From FEN-1139 sp038207155 (GTDB taxonomy: Bacteria > Myxococcota_A > Polyangia > Polyangiales > Polyangiaceae), in the NCBI GenBank assembly GCA_038207155.1, contig JBBRAB010000012.1, forward strand, positions 54,355-118,354: DNA of 64,000 bases, in the 5' to 3' direction. The notes under the pieces were generated by a model. That model ran no database searches. It saw only the letters and a program-made list of their open reading frames with translations, and was not told the DNA's origin. Below, piece after piece: positions 1 through 8,390 of this stretch (the stretch's first letter is position 1; the number at the start of each line of letters is the position of its first letter). The translations under genes and the position numbers were made by a program.

Positions 1-650
1 AGGGCCGCGACACGGGTGCGTGGCACCATGATGTCGCGAGCCACGATCGTCGAAAAATCGAGCACATTTTTGAGCATTTCCGCTTCTTCGTGCGGAATGC
101 TGCCAGTCTTTTCGCCCTCGGAGACGATGATGCCCACTTCGTCGCCGACGATCGCGCTCGTGGCGGGCCTGGGCGCTGGCAGCAAGTGTTCGGCGAAGCG
201 GCGGGTTAGGCCGATCGGAGCGCCGATGGGCCACGTGAGCCACTCGAAGGGGCGCAGCAGTCGAATCAGCCAGGGCGCAACGTGTTCCGATGAGCGAACA
301 GCGACCGCCTTGAGTAGTTCCGACGGAATGGCGAAAGCGAGAATCGCACCGAGCACGGCCCAGGGAAGCTCGAAGGGGAGCTGCTGCTGTGCAAGTTCTC
401 GATGCAGCAGCAGAGCTGAGGTTGCGATGCCAGCAACTCGCGCAATCATCCAACGTGACTCGATCGTAGCGCCGTCATGGACGTAACGCCGAAGCGCGTT
501 GGCTGAGCCGGTTGGCGCGGAATCGGCGATGGCCCGCTTGCGCGCGTCCGACAGACTGGCGGTGCTGGCAGCGGCCGCGGCGAACAGGGATGCAGCCGCG
601 GCAGGGGCGGCAGCGAGGAACAGTGGCAGAATGTGCGTCGGATGATGCAA
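1..650 (-). CDS. CorC/CNNM-type (hemolysin-like, DUF21/CBS) membrane protein, C-terminus beyond left edge
   Basis: The minus strand is open from the left edge to about 719. It encodes hydrophobic N-terminal segments (AVLGAILAFAIPSELLKAV), then a stretch ending GSIPHEEAEMLKNVLDF, and IMVPRTRV just before the edge. That last motif is the conserved entry to the CBS pair of the HlyC/CorC/CNNM family, which are membrane proteins linked to divalent-cation homeostasis. No ATG lies upstream of the membrane region. TTG at 650 is my choice and TTG at 719 is the alternative; neither has a convincing ribosome-binding site. The CBS domains and C-terminus lie outside the window. The family call is fairly firm, the start is not. 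Confidence 0.7.
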   Translation of the reverse strand, partial: MHHPTHILPLFLAAAPAAAASLFAAAAASTASLSDARKRAIADSAPTGSANALRRYVHDGATIESRWMIARVAGIATSALLLHRELAQQQLPFELPWAVLGAILAFAIPSELLKAVAVRSSEHVAPWLIRLLRPFEWLTWPIGAPIGLTRRFAEHLLPAPRPATSAIVGDEVGIIVSEGEKTGSIPHEEAEMLKNVLDFSTIVARDIMVPRTRVAA

Positions 651-713
651 TGCGGTCGCGCCGCACTCCGCGGCTACCCTTCTCCCCGATAGATAACCGG
701 GTGTCCCCCCATC

Positions 714-1340
714 GTGCAACCGGCCTGTGAGTCGCCCCGAGCTTCCAGAATGGCTGTAGGGAAGATGTCCGGGGATGTTCGGGTCAAGGGCGCGGGCGAG
801 GCTCAGGCACCAAAAGGGCTAGCGAGCGTGCGCGCCAGGCCTTTCCAGCCGTTTTCCCAGCGGATTCATCCGCAGGTCGACAGGCCGCCTGCTCAGGCTT
901 CGCTGCGGGTTGGCGCAGACCACCAAGAGGTTCGTTGTGCACCTCAGCGCGCAGGTAAGGGTCGCCCAAGCGTCGAGCAGACTGAGGACCGCGCCGAGGT
1001 CATGAACTATGGGCGCCTGTGCGAGCCCCTTGCGAGGCAGCTGGCCCATGTCGACCTGCCCGCTGCTGTTGAACCGGCGCGGGCACTGCACTTGGCGGAA
1101 CTCGTTGAGCGCACCACGCGCAAGATCGCTTGGTGTGCGGAGCGCGGCGGCGGCGTGGTCAGGCTCGAGCTGGCGGACGGCCCTGCCTGCGGAACACTCG
1201 TCGTGACCGTGTCTCGGGGGCTCGTCTCCGTGCGTCTCGATGGCAGCCTCCACGGAGAGCCAGAGTCATTGGTCACGCGTCTGCGCGCCGGACTGAGCCG
1301 GCGCGGGCTTGCTGTGGGGTCGATCGAGATCAGTCCCTAG
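714..1340 (+). CDS. Hypothetical protein with FliK/SctP (HpaP)-like C-terminal domain
   Basis: About 208 residues from GTG 714; in-frame ATGs at 750 and 765 are possible starts. The N-terminal half is Pro/Arg/Gln-rich with no clear fold. The last 65 residues alternate strand-like segments (VVRLELADG, GTLVVTVSRG, LVSVRLDGSL) and end LRAGLSRRGLAVGSIEIS. This pattern resembles the C-terminal substrate-switch domain of flagellar hook-length (FliK) and type III secretion needle-length (SctP/HpaP) proteins. No other secretion gene is nearby, so it is an orphan here. The 3' end overlaps truB by 11 bp tail to tail. The similarity is my pattern reading, not a search result. Confidence 0.5.
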   Translation: MQPACESPRASRMAVGKMSGDVRVKGAGEAQAPKGLASVRARPFQPFSQRIHPQVDRPPAQASLRVGADHQEVRCAPQRAGKGRPSVEQTEDRAEVMNYGRLCEPLARQLAHVDLPAAVEPARALHLAELVERTTRKIAWCAERGGGVVRLELADGPACGTLVVTVSRGLVSVRLDGSLHGEPESLVTRLRAGLSRRGLAVGSIEISP

Positions 1341-2313
1341 GTTGCGTGCTCGGCTCGGTGTCGGTTTGCAGTGAGTGCGGCGAGGGGGGCTGCACGAAGC
1401 CGCGGATGACCTTTAGCTCCTCGCCTGACTGCTCGGCGAGCTCCGTCAGCTCCGCAATCTCCGCGAGCGCCACGGCGGTGCCGGTAGCGGAGACGAGCAG
1501 TCGCACCTGGACTTCACAGGGCGACGGTCGCTTCTCGCGAACGATCTCCGCGATTGGGATGCGCTGACCGAGCAGGGCGCGACGCAGGCCGTCGCAGCTG
1601 AGCTCGGCCACCGGCATGACGCGCGATGCGAACGCGACAAGCTCTGCAAGGGGGGGCGGGGCGCCGGGCGGCGGGGGCCATGACTGAGCCTCATCGAGTC
1701 GGAAGGGACCGCTGGCAAGTCGACGTAGGCTCGTGACATGTGCTGGATAGCCGAGCGTCTCCCCGAGGTCGCGCGCGAGGGCTCGGACGTAGTAGCCCTT
1801 GGAGACCTCGAGCTCGACTTCGAGCCAGTCAGGGCCGAAATCGAGGAGCGCGAGCTGGAGCACGGTGATCGGACGCGGAGGAAGCTCAAGCGGGGTACCG
1901 CGTCGCGCGGCCGCGTGAGCCGTGACTCCCCCGGACTTGATCGCTGACACAGTCGGCGGAAGCTGCAGCTCTCGCAAGCGCTCAGTCTGCAACGCCGCTT
2001 CGAGTCGCGCCGGGGTCACCGCCCCTGGGGGGACTTCGCGCTCCTCGAGCGTGTCCCCCATGGCGTCATCGCTTGTGGTGCTACGACCGAGAGCGATCCG
2101 AGCTCGATAACGTTTGCTGGACAGGGTGAGGTGCGCGCTCAGCTTGGTCGCTTCTCCGACCAGGAGCAGTAGGACACCGCTGGCGGCTGGATCGAGCGTG
2201 CCAGCGTGACCGATCCGTTTCGTGCGAAAGACGCGGCGGGCCTGGGAGACGATGTCATGGCTGGTGGGGCCGACCGGTTTGTCGACGACGAGGATCCCTT
2301 CCGGGAGAGTCAT
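1330..2313 (-). CDS. truB: tRNA pseudouridine(55) synthase TruB
   Basis: 327 residues. TruB isomerises U55 to pseudouridine in the T-loop of tRNAs. The N-terminus ILVVDKPVGPTSHD and the catalytic motif GHAGTLDPAASG with Asp41 are diagnostic. The later KGYYVRALARDLGE segment and the C-terminal LRRLASGPFRLDEA block also fit bacterial TruB. The C-terminal tail after about residue 225 is variable. The ATG start matches the family N-terminus. The usual rbfA/nusA/infB neighbours are absent. It is transcribed divergently from the Ser/Thr kinase starting at 2472, with about 158 bp between them for promoters. Confidence 0.96.
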   Translation of the reverse strand: MTLPEGILVVDKPVGPTSHDIVSQARRVFRTKRIGHAGTLDPAASGVLLLLVGEATKLSAHLTLSSKRYRARIALGRSTTSDDAMGDTLEEREVPPGAVTPARLEAALQTERLRELQLPPTVSAIKSGGVTAHAAARRGTPLELPPRPITVLQLALLDFGPDWLEVELEVSKGYYVRALARDLGETLGYPAHVTSLRRLASGPFRLDEAQSWPPPPGAPPPLAELVAFASRVMPVAELSCDGLRRALLGQRIPIAEIVREKRPSPCEVQVRLLVSATGTAVALAEIAELTELAEQSGEELKVIRGFVQPPSPHSLQTDTEPSTQPRD

Positions 2314-2471
2314 GGGGCCGGTCTAGCGGTTCGAGCTGTCTCGGTCGAGGCTGAGGCCGCCTGTCCTTGTCGGGCCGGTAGTTCGGGTGGGGAATTAGTC
2401 CGTCCCGATGCAACTATTCCGAGATTCTAGGGGGATTCGGGGACAGATTCCGGGATAATGGAAAGCACCGC

Positions 2472-4496
2472 GTGATCCATCCTCTCAAGGTCGGCCCGTA
2501 CTTGCTCGAGGAGCGCCTCGGTGCTGGTGGTATGGCGGAGGTCTACGTTGCGCGAAAGCTCGGAGCGCCGCCGAGCGCGCCCCGGGTTGCCATCAAACGT
2601 ATCCTGCCGCAGTTGGCGCGTGACCCTCGCTTTGTCGCGATGTTTTGTGACGAGGCACGGATTTGCACCGTACTCGACCACCCCAACATTGTCCGCGTGA
2701 TCGACTTCGGCGAAGACCAGGCCGAGCTGTTCATGGCGATGGAGTACATCGAGGGGCCCTCCTGCGCGAGGCTCCTGCGCACCGTCGCCGCCAAGGGGAT
2801 CCGTTTTCCTCCGACGATCGCGCTGACGATCTTCCAAGGCATCCTCAGCGCTTTGGCCTACGCCCACGAAGCCCTCGACGCCGAGGGTCGTCCGCTCGGC
2901 ATCGTTCACCGCGACGTGTCGCCAGGGAACATTCTGATCAGCCTCGATGGGCGCGTCATGCTCACCGATTTTGGGATCGTGCGAAGTGACTTCGTCGCTC
3001 GTCGCACCTATCCCGGAGAGCTAAAAGGCAAGATCGGCTACATGTCACCCGAGCAGGTTGTTGGCGCGGAGGTGGATCCTCGCAGCGACCTGTTCACGCT
3101 CGCGATCGTACTCGCGGAAATGCTGCTCACTCGCCCGCTGTTTCCGGGCAGAAGTGAGATGGAGATCCTGACGCGCATCTACGAGGCGGACATTCGCGTG
3201 CTTGAGCATCACGGTGGCGGGCTGTCTCCCCACCTGCTCAGCCTGCTCCGTCACGCGTTGGCGCGGCGCGCCATCGATCGACCAGCGTCGGCGCGTGAAT
3301 TGTCCAATGAAGTGACTGACTACCTCGCCGTTTCGGGTGAGACCCTCTCCGCGCCAGCGTTGCAGGCCTGGTTGCGCGAGATGGGGCCCTTTGGCATGGG
3401 CAGTGGACTGCACCATGTCGTCGCCGGGGTGCATGGTGGGCGCCCGAGCGAACGACCGAGTCGCCGTCCCAACGAGATGACGCCAATCACCGAGCGTGAG
3501 CCCACCGCTGGTTCCACCCGCTACGCGGTGCGGCAGCCCGGAGGGCCCGTGGTGGCCACTGTGAGTCCCGCCGAGTTGATCGAGCAGTTTGCAACGCGCC
3601 GCCTCTCGCTCCACGCGGAGGTCCAACGCAACGACGGGATCTGGCGCGCGGCCCGCAGCGTCCCAGAGCTCGCTGCTATCGCCGCTGCCGAGGATTTCAT
3701 CGATCTTCAGCTTGCGTCGCGTCAGGCACGTCATCTCAGCGTTGACCGGTCGCGCCTGCCCGCCTTGCTCTATGGCATCTCGCAGCGTCGGGACAACTGC
3801 GTTCTAATCGCTTGTGATGGCGAGCGACGCCTCGCTGTTTCGTTTACTGACGGAGCTGTGAGCGTCGCCATCTCGTCGGACCGCGATCACTTGCTCGGCA
3901 CTCGACTCGTCGAAGATGGCCTAATCTCGCGGGCGGATCTCGAAGAGGCTTTCGAACAGCTTGTGGTCGGGCTGACGGGAACTCGTTCAGAGCTCGGTCG
4001 TTTGGGAGATTGGCTGCTGGCTGAGGGGCGTGTGGCCCCTAAGGACTTACTGCGCATTCTCGTCGAGCAACTCGAGGCTCGCATCACGGGGTTGTTGACC
4101 TGGCAATCGGGGGATCTTTGGGTCGTGCCCCGAATGCAGGCCCCACAGGTGCCGCTGCACACGGTTCATTCCCTCGGTGCACTGGTCTCACAGGGAGTGC
4201 GCCTGGGCTACTCGGGACTCGAGCTCACTCGTCTCCTTGCAGCCCTTGGGAATGGCCCACTCGCCGCGAGCCCGGCGCCTCCCGTTGCTGCCGAGGCGCT
4301 CGGGCTCACCCAGGGCGAGCTCGAGGCCCTGCACGGGGCTGGCGGTGCCAAGTCGTTGACCGAGTACCTAGCGGTCTCGGCGACCGAGCGTGCCGCATCG
4401 CCTGACGATGTGCTGCGTGCTGTTTTCGTAGGCCTCAGCGCGGGGTTGCTCGTGAGTCCCGGGTGGGCTGGTTCTCGCGCTTTCCCGCGCTCGTGA
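2472..4496 (+). CDS. Ser/Thr protein kinase with DUF4388-like C-terminal region
   Basis: 674 residues from GTG 2472. The Hanks-type kinase domain spans about residues 8-285: P-loop GAGGMAEVY (17-25), ATP-binding Lys42, catalytic loop HRDVSPGN (146-153), DFG, then YMSPEQ. Ser in place of the usual catalytic-loop Lys (HRDVSPGN rather than HRDLKPxN) is common in myxobacterial kinases. After a linker, residues about 370-590 form a two-part region with GRLGDWLLAEGRVAPKDLL and LTWQSGDLWV, resembling DUF4388/PATAN-type modules tied to signalling. No transmembrane segment is evident, so it is probably cytoplasmic. It converges on the hybrid kinase ending at 4507. Confidence 0.88.
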   Translation: MIHPLKVGPYLLEERLGAGGMAEVYVARKLGAPPSAPRVAIKRILPQLARDPRFVAMFCDEARICTVLDHPNIVRVIDFGEDQAELFMAMEYIEGPSCARLLRTVAAKGIRFPPTIALTIFQGILSALAYAHEALDAEGRPLGIVHRDVSPGNILISLDGRVMLTDFGIVRSDFVARRTYPGELKGKIGYMSPEQVVGAEVDPRSDLFTLAIVLAEMLLTRPLFPGRSEMEILTRIYEADIRVLEHHGGGLSPHLLSLLRHALARRAIDRPASARELSNEVTDYLAVSGETLSAPALQAWLREMGPFGMGSGLHHVVAGVHGGRPSERPSRRPNEMTPITEREPTAGSTRYAVRQPGGPVVATVSPAELIEQFATRRLSLHAEVQRNDGIWRAARSVPELAAIAAAEDFIDLQLASRQARHLSVDRSRLPALLYGISQRRDNCVLIACDGERRLAVSFTDGAVSVAISSDRDHLLGTRLVEDGLISRADLEEAFEQLVVGLTGTRSELGRLGDWLLAEGRVAPKDLLRILVEQLEARITGLLTWQSGDLWVVPRMQAPQVPLHTVHSLGALVSQGVRLGYSGLELTRLLAALGNGPLAASPAPPVAAEALGLTQGELEALHGAGGAKSLTEYLAVSATERAASPDDVLRAVFVGLSAGLLVSPGWAGSRAFPRS

Positions 4497-4506
4497 GGCG
4501 TCTGAC

Positions 4507-6213
4507 TCAGCTGTTGTCGCGGCGAAGCGTCTGCACAATCGCCGTCGTCACCGACTCCCGACGAGGATTGAACAGCTGGCGCTTGACCTCACTCAGGTCG
4601 ATGGGCTTGCGCAGGGCACCACAGCCCGAATCGCGGATGTAGTCCGCGGTAGTCTTACTCAGGGTGCCACCGGTCACGAAGAGGAAGCGTCGGGCGACGT
4701 CGGGGCGTCGCTCGGCAATCCGCTGATGGAGCGTCGTCCCGTCGGCGCCTGGGAGCATCAGATCGCAAATTACCAAGTCCGGGAGGTAGGTCGGATCCCC
4801 CAGGATGATTTCAGCCTCAGACGCCGTTTGGGCCTCTCGAACGTCGTGGGGCCGTAGCGCTCGTCGCGCCGACCGGGTGAACACAGGATCGTCATCGACG
4901 ACCAGGACCCGTCGCTGCACCTGGGCGGGGGGGATAGAGTCGCTCGGGGCCTGGAGCGCAGGATTGGAGCTAATCGCGCCGAGGATCGGAAGAACGAGTC
5001 GATAGCTAGTCCCCCCGGTGGGGCGGGGAACCACTTCCAAGTGCCCGCCGATCGAGGATGCGACGTCACCCGTGAGCTTGAGTACGAGGCGTCGGCGTTC
5101 GGATGAGAACCCCGTGAATGGGGCTCGATCAATCTGCTCAAAGGTCTTCTCGTCGAGCTCCGGTCCAACGTCATCGATGACGAGCGTCATGCGCGTGGCC
5201 TCAACAATGGTCCGCACTGACACGCGCGGCGGCCCCACCGCGTGAGATGCAAGATCGGCGGCGAGATTGAGCACGTCTCCGAGCACTTGAAGCAAGAGAT
5301 CGCGGTGCCCTGAGACGAACCCACCGGGCGCGAGCTGGGTCTCCAGGAGGATCCCTCGCGCCTCGAGATTCGGACGGGCCACGGCGCACACTTCGCGCGC
5401 GAGATCGGACACATCGAGCGCCTCCGGCAGGCGCTCACGGGGGCCAAGCTGCGTCAGCTGATTGGTGGTGTCCCGAAGTCGCTGCGCGGCCGCGCTCATC
5501 TCGTCGGTCAGCTCTTCAAGCTCCGCCAGGGTCCCGCCGAGCGCTGTGTCGGATTCCTCGGCGAACATGCGGAGCTCAGCGAGCAGTCGGCGTTGTTCCT
5601 CCAGTTGCAGGGACAAGGCGCTGACTGGGCCCTCGAGTTCATGCCCGACGCTCACGCCGAGCAGAGCGGCACCCGTGGCTCCGCCGTTGGCGTTCGGGTC
5701 GCCGCGGGGGGGGGCGGCGTCGGCGCGGTGCTCGCGGTCGAGTGCCGGCGCGACTAGGGTTGCGACGGTTTCGACGAACAGCTGCGTCTCGTCGTCGGGA
5801 AGGCCGTGAGCTGGAAACAACAGCACGAAGATCCCGAGCAGCTGTCGTCGGAACAGGATCGGAACGGCGAGGGCCGCCGTGCACCCAACCGCGGCGATTT
5901 CCCCGGCTTCCGCGATGCCCTCGCGGTTGGCGCGCACATCGGAGACCAAGAAAGGGCGCTTCATGTCGACCGCTCGCTCGGCAATCGTCGCGAGCGCCAC
6001 GCGCAGGCGTTGGGCAGTGGGTCCTGAGATACCATGCTCAGCCACCGGCTCGAGCACCGGCGACATCGAGTAGGCGACGCCAGCCCGCGCGGGCGTCGGG
6101 CCAAACAAATGGTCCAGCGCATCGGTCATGACGCCACCCGCTGAAGAGCTGGCCAAGCGTGCAGACAGACTGTGCAGCGCGTCGAGTCGTAGTCGGTGTA
6201 CGGGGATTGGCAC
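4507..6213 (-). CDS. GAF-histidine kinase-like-receiver hybrid signalling protein
   Basis: 568 residues. A GAF-like sensor covers about 30-160. A dimerisation segment follows with phospho-acceptor candidate His191 in VGHELEGPVSALSLQ, then an HATPase-like domain (about 270-410) and a receiver domain (432-545) with acidic pocket VVDDDP and phospho-acceptor Asp484 in ICDLMLPGADG. The ATPase boxes look degenerate: the N-box reads LNLAADLAS, with Asp where the second conserved Asn is expected, and the G1 box reads DDVGPEL without the second Gly. It may be a weak kinase or a phospho-sensing scaffold. It lies 49 bp downstream of gatA on the same strand, so co-transcription is likely. Confidence 0.85.
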   Translation of the reverse strand: MPIPVHRLRLDALHSLSARLASSSAGGVMTDALDHLFGPTPARAGVAYSMSPVLEPVAEHGISGPTAQRLRVALATIAERAVDMKRPFLVSDVRANREGIAEAGEIAAVGCTAALAVPILFRRQLLGIFVLLFPAHGLPDDETQLFVETVATLVAPALDREHRADAAPPRGDPNANGGATGAALLGVSVGHELEGPVSALSLQLEEQRRLLAELRMFAEESDTALGGTLAELEELTDEMSAAAQRLRDTTNQLTQLGPRERLPEALDVSDLAREVCAVARPNLEARGILLETQLAPGGFVSGHRDLLLQVLGDVLNLAADLASHAVGPPRVSVRTIVEATRMTLVIDDVGPELDEKTFEQIDRAPFTGFSSERRRLVLKLTGDVASSIGGHLEVVPRPTGGTSYRLVLPILGAISSNPALQAPSDSIPPAQVQRRVLVVDDDPVFTRSARRALRPHDVREAQTASEAEIILGDPTYLPDLVICDLMLPGADGTTLHQRIAERRPDVARRFLFVTGGTLSKTTADYIRDSGCGALRKPIDLSEVKRQLFNPRRESVTTAIVQTLRRDNS

Positions 6214-6262
6214 GTTTGGCCTTGCTTCTTTCGACGATTCGCTCAGTCGCTGAGCGCTCAGC

Positions 6263-7819
6263 CTAACTCAGGTACCGCAGGGTCTCAAAGCGCTGAGTGA
6301 GGTCTGCGGGAAGTCTTGGGAAACCTCCCGCAGCTCGCTCGAGAGCCGCGCCAAGGGCAAAGAGAGTCTCCTCGCCAAACGCGGGGGCCAGCAACTGAAC
6401 TCCGACCGGGAGAGAGGGTCGTTGCTCGGTTGCGCGGGTTTGCCTGGTGGGGACACTGAGGCCCGCAAGCCCTGCGAGATTGCACGGCAGGGTGTAAACG
6501 TCCTCAAGGTACATCGCGAGGGGGTCCTGCTGATGCTCGCCCAGTTTGAAGGCGGGAGAGGGACTGGTCGGAGTGATGATGGCGTCCACCTGCGAAAATG
6601 CCGCCTCAAAATCGCGCCGAATCAAGGTCCTGACTCGTTGGGCCTGGGCGTAGTAGGCGTCGTAATAGCCGGCGCTCAAGACGTAGGTGCCGAGCAGGAT
6701 GCGTCGCTTCACTTCGGCGCCGAAGCCGGCGTCGCGGGTGTGACCGTAAAGCGCTGCCAAATCCCCGCGCGGTGGCTCCACTCGCAATCCAAAGCGGACA
6801 CCATCAAACCGGGATAGGTTACTTGAGGCCTCGGCCGTCGCCAGGACGTAGTAAGTCGCGATGCCGTAGCGGGTGTGAGGGAGCTGCACCGGTTGGACAG
6901 TGCAGCCGGCGCGCTTGAGATCCTCAATCGAGGACTTGACCGCCTCGTTGATCTCTGGATCAAGCCCCTCGCCGAAATACTCCGCCGGGATCCCGAGTCG
7001 CAGTCCGCGTACGTCGCGGTCGCAGGCCGCCTCGTAGTCGGGAACCTCACGGTCCGCGCAGGTCGAGTCGTTGGGGTCGTGGCCCGCGATGACGCCAAGG
7101 ACGCGAGCGGCGCTGCGCACGTCCTGAGCGAAGGGGCCGATCTGGTCGAGACTCGACGCGTAGGCAACCAGGCCGAAGCGAGACACGCGTCCGTAGCTGG
7201 GCTTCAACCCGACGATACCGGTGAGTCCAGCGGGCTGGCGAATTGATCCACCCGTGTCAGAACCGAGAGAGACGGGGGTGAGCTGAGCGGCGACGGCAAC
7301 TGCGCTCCCGCCGCTTGAACCGCCGGGGATCCGCGAGAGATCCCAGGGATTGAGCGTCGGTCCAAAGGCACTGTTTTCCGTCGAGGAGCCCATGGCGAAC
7401 TCGTCGAGGTTCGCTTTGCCGATAATCAGAGCGTCCTCGGCGCGAAGGCGAGCGACCACTGTGGCGTCAAACGGAGGCTGCCAGCCGCGACCCGGAATCG
7501 ATAGCGAACCTTCAAGCGGCTGGCCCTCTGACACGAGGATTCGGGAGGCGCAGGTGGTCGGCGCATCGACGGTGCAGAGCGCGTCTTTAATGGCGATCGG
7601 GACCCCGGCAAGGCGTCCCAGGGGTTTGCCCGCCCGACGACGTTCGTCGATGCCGCGCGCGGTCACGAGGACGGCGGTGCGCGATATGTGGGTGAAGGCG
7701 TTGAGGCCGCGCGCGCGCTCGATGGCGGCCAGGCTTGACTCAGCGATGCTCTCGGCTGTGGTCTCGCCGCTGCGAACCCGCTCGACCAACTCGCAGATTG
7801 CTAGCTGATGCATGGTCAT
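6263..7819 (-). CDS. gatA: Asp-tRNA(Asn)/Glu-tRNA(Gln) amidotransferase subunit A
   Basis: 518 residues. GatA is the glutaminase subunit of GatCAB, which amidates misacylated Glu-tRNA(Gln) and/or Asp-tRNA(Asn). The amidase-signature triad is visible as Lys78 (PIAIKDAL), cis-Ser168 (PGGSSGGSA) and Ser192 (GSDTGGSIRQPAG). Relative to short GatA proteins there is an extra stretch of roughly 15 residues between Lys78 and Ser168. GatC is encoded immediately upstream with a 4-bp ATGA overlap (7816-7819), implying translational coupling. GatB is not in the window. Confidence 0.97.
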   Translation of the reverse strand: MTMHQLAICELVERVRSGETTAESIAESSLAAIERARGLNAFTHISRTAVLVTARGIDERRRAGKPLGRLAGVPIAIKDALCTVDAPTTCASRILVSEGQPLEGSLSIPGRGWQPPFDATVVARLRAEDALIIGKANLDEFAMGSSTENSAFGPTLNPWDLSRIPGGSSGGSAVAVAAQLTPVSLGSDTGGSIRQPAGLTGIVGLKPSYGRVSRFGLVAYASSLDQIGPFAQDVRSAARVLGVIAGHDPNDSTCADREVPDYEAACDRDVRGLRLGIPAEYFGEGLDPEINEAVKSSIEDLKRAGCTVQPVQLPHTRYGIATYYVLATAEASSNLSRFDGVRFGLRVEPPRGDLAALYGHTRDAGFGAEVKRRILLGTYVLSAGYYDAYYAQAQRVRTLIRRDFEAAFSQVDAIITPTSPSPAFKLGEHQQDPLAMYLEDVYTLPCNLAGLAGLSVPTRQTRATEQRPSLPVGVQLLAPAFGEETLFALGAALERAAGGFPRLPADLTQRFETLRYLS

Positions 7820-8109
7820 CCCTCCTCGACGAAGGCGGGGACGGCGAAGGAGCCATCGGAGGTTCGGGGGCCTTCGCGCAGGGCCAGCTCGGGCGTCAAT
7901 CCGGCGACGACCCGATCCTCGCGCAGCGGAGCCCGACTGACGGCGACTTGCGTCGTGGCCGGCACGTTTCGAGTGTCCAGCTCTGCCAGCTGGTCGATGT
8001 ATGAGACGATCTGTGCGAGATCGCGGGTCAGCTGAGGGATCTCGTGGTCCTCAAGTTGGAGTCGCGCGAGCTTGGCGACGTGAAGGACGGTGTCGCGAGT
8101 GATGGCCAT
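7816..8109 (-). CDS. gatC: Asp-tRNA(Asn)/Glu-tRNA(Gln) amidotransferase subunit C
   Basis: 97 residues, the normal GatC length. GatC stabilises and assembles the GatCAB complex. The N-terminus VLHVAKLARLQLEDHEIPQLTRDLAQIVSYIDQL is typical of the family, followed by a short acidic middle and the Arg/Asp-rich segment APLREDRV that wraps the GatA-GatB interface. It is the first gene of the gatC-gatA-hybrid kinase run. The 281 bp up to the divergent kinase at 8391 hold no other gene that I can see. Confidence 0.93.
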   Translation of the reverse strand: MAITRDTVLHVAKLARLQLEDHEIPQLTRDLAQIVSYIDQLAELDTRNVPATTQVAVSRAPLREDRVVAGLTPELALREGPRTSDGSFAVPAFVEEG

Positions 8110-8390
8110 AGATTGATATCGGGCGTCCGAGGTTGCGGGGGAGACTAGCAGCTTCCCTGTGAAGCGAATGCCCCTTGGTGCGACTCACAGGACGGCGACT
8201 CCGCCCGCGGGGAATCCCTTTTCGGGGCGGGACGCAGCTCGGGCTGATGAGGGGCGGCCCCCAGGGTCCGACGTGATCGCTGAACATCCGTATATCATTC
8301 AGGATTTTGCTGATTGACCCGAGCAACCCGAGGCCGCGGCTGGCCGAGAGGCGAGAACCGGTCGGGGGCTGACCGCAGAGGAGAAGCGAA

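Noticed and set aside
5706..5714. G9 tract in the hybrid kinase gene as a phase-variation site
   Set aside because: The kinase reads through it in frame into proper HisKA-like and receiver domains, so there is no sign of switching.
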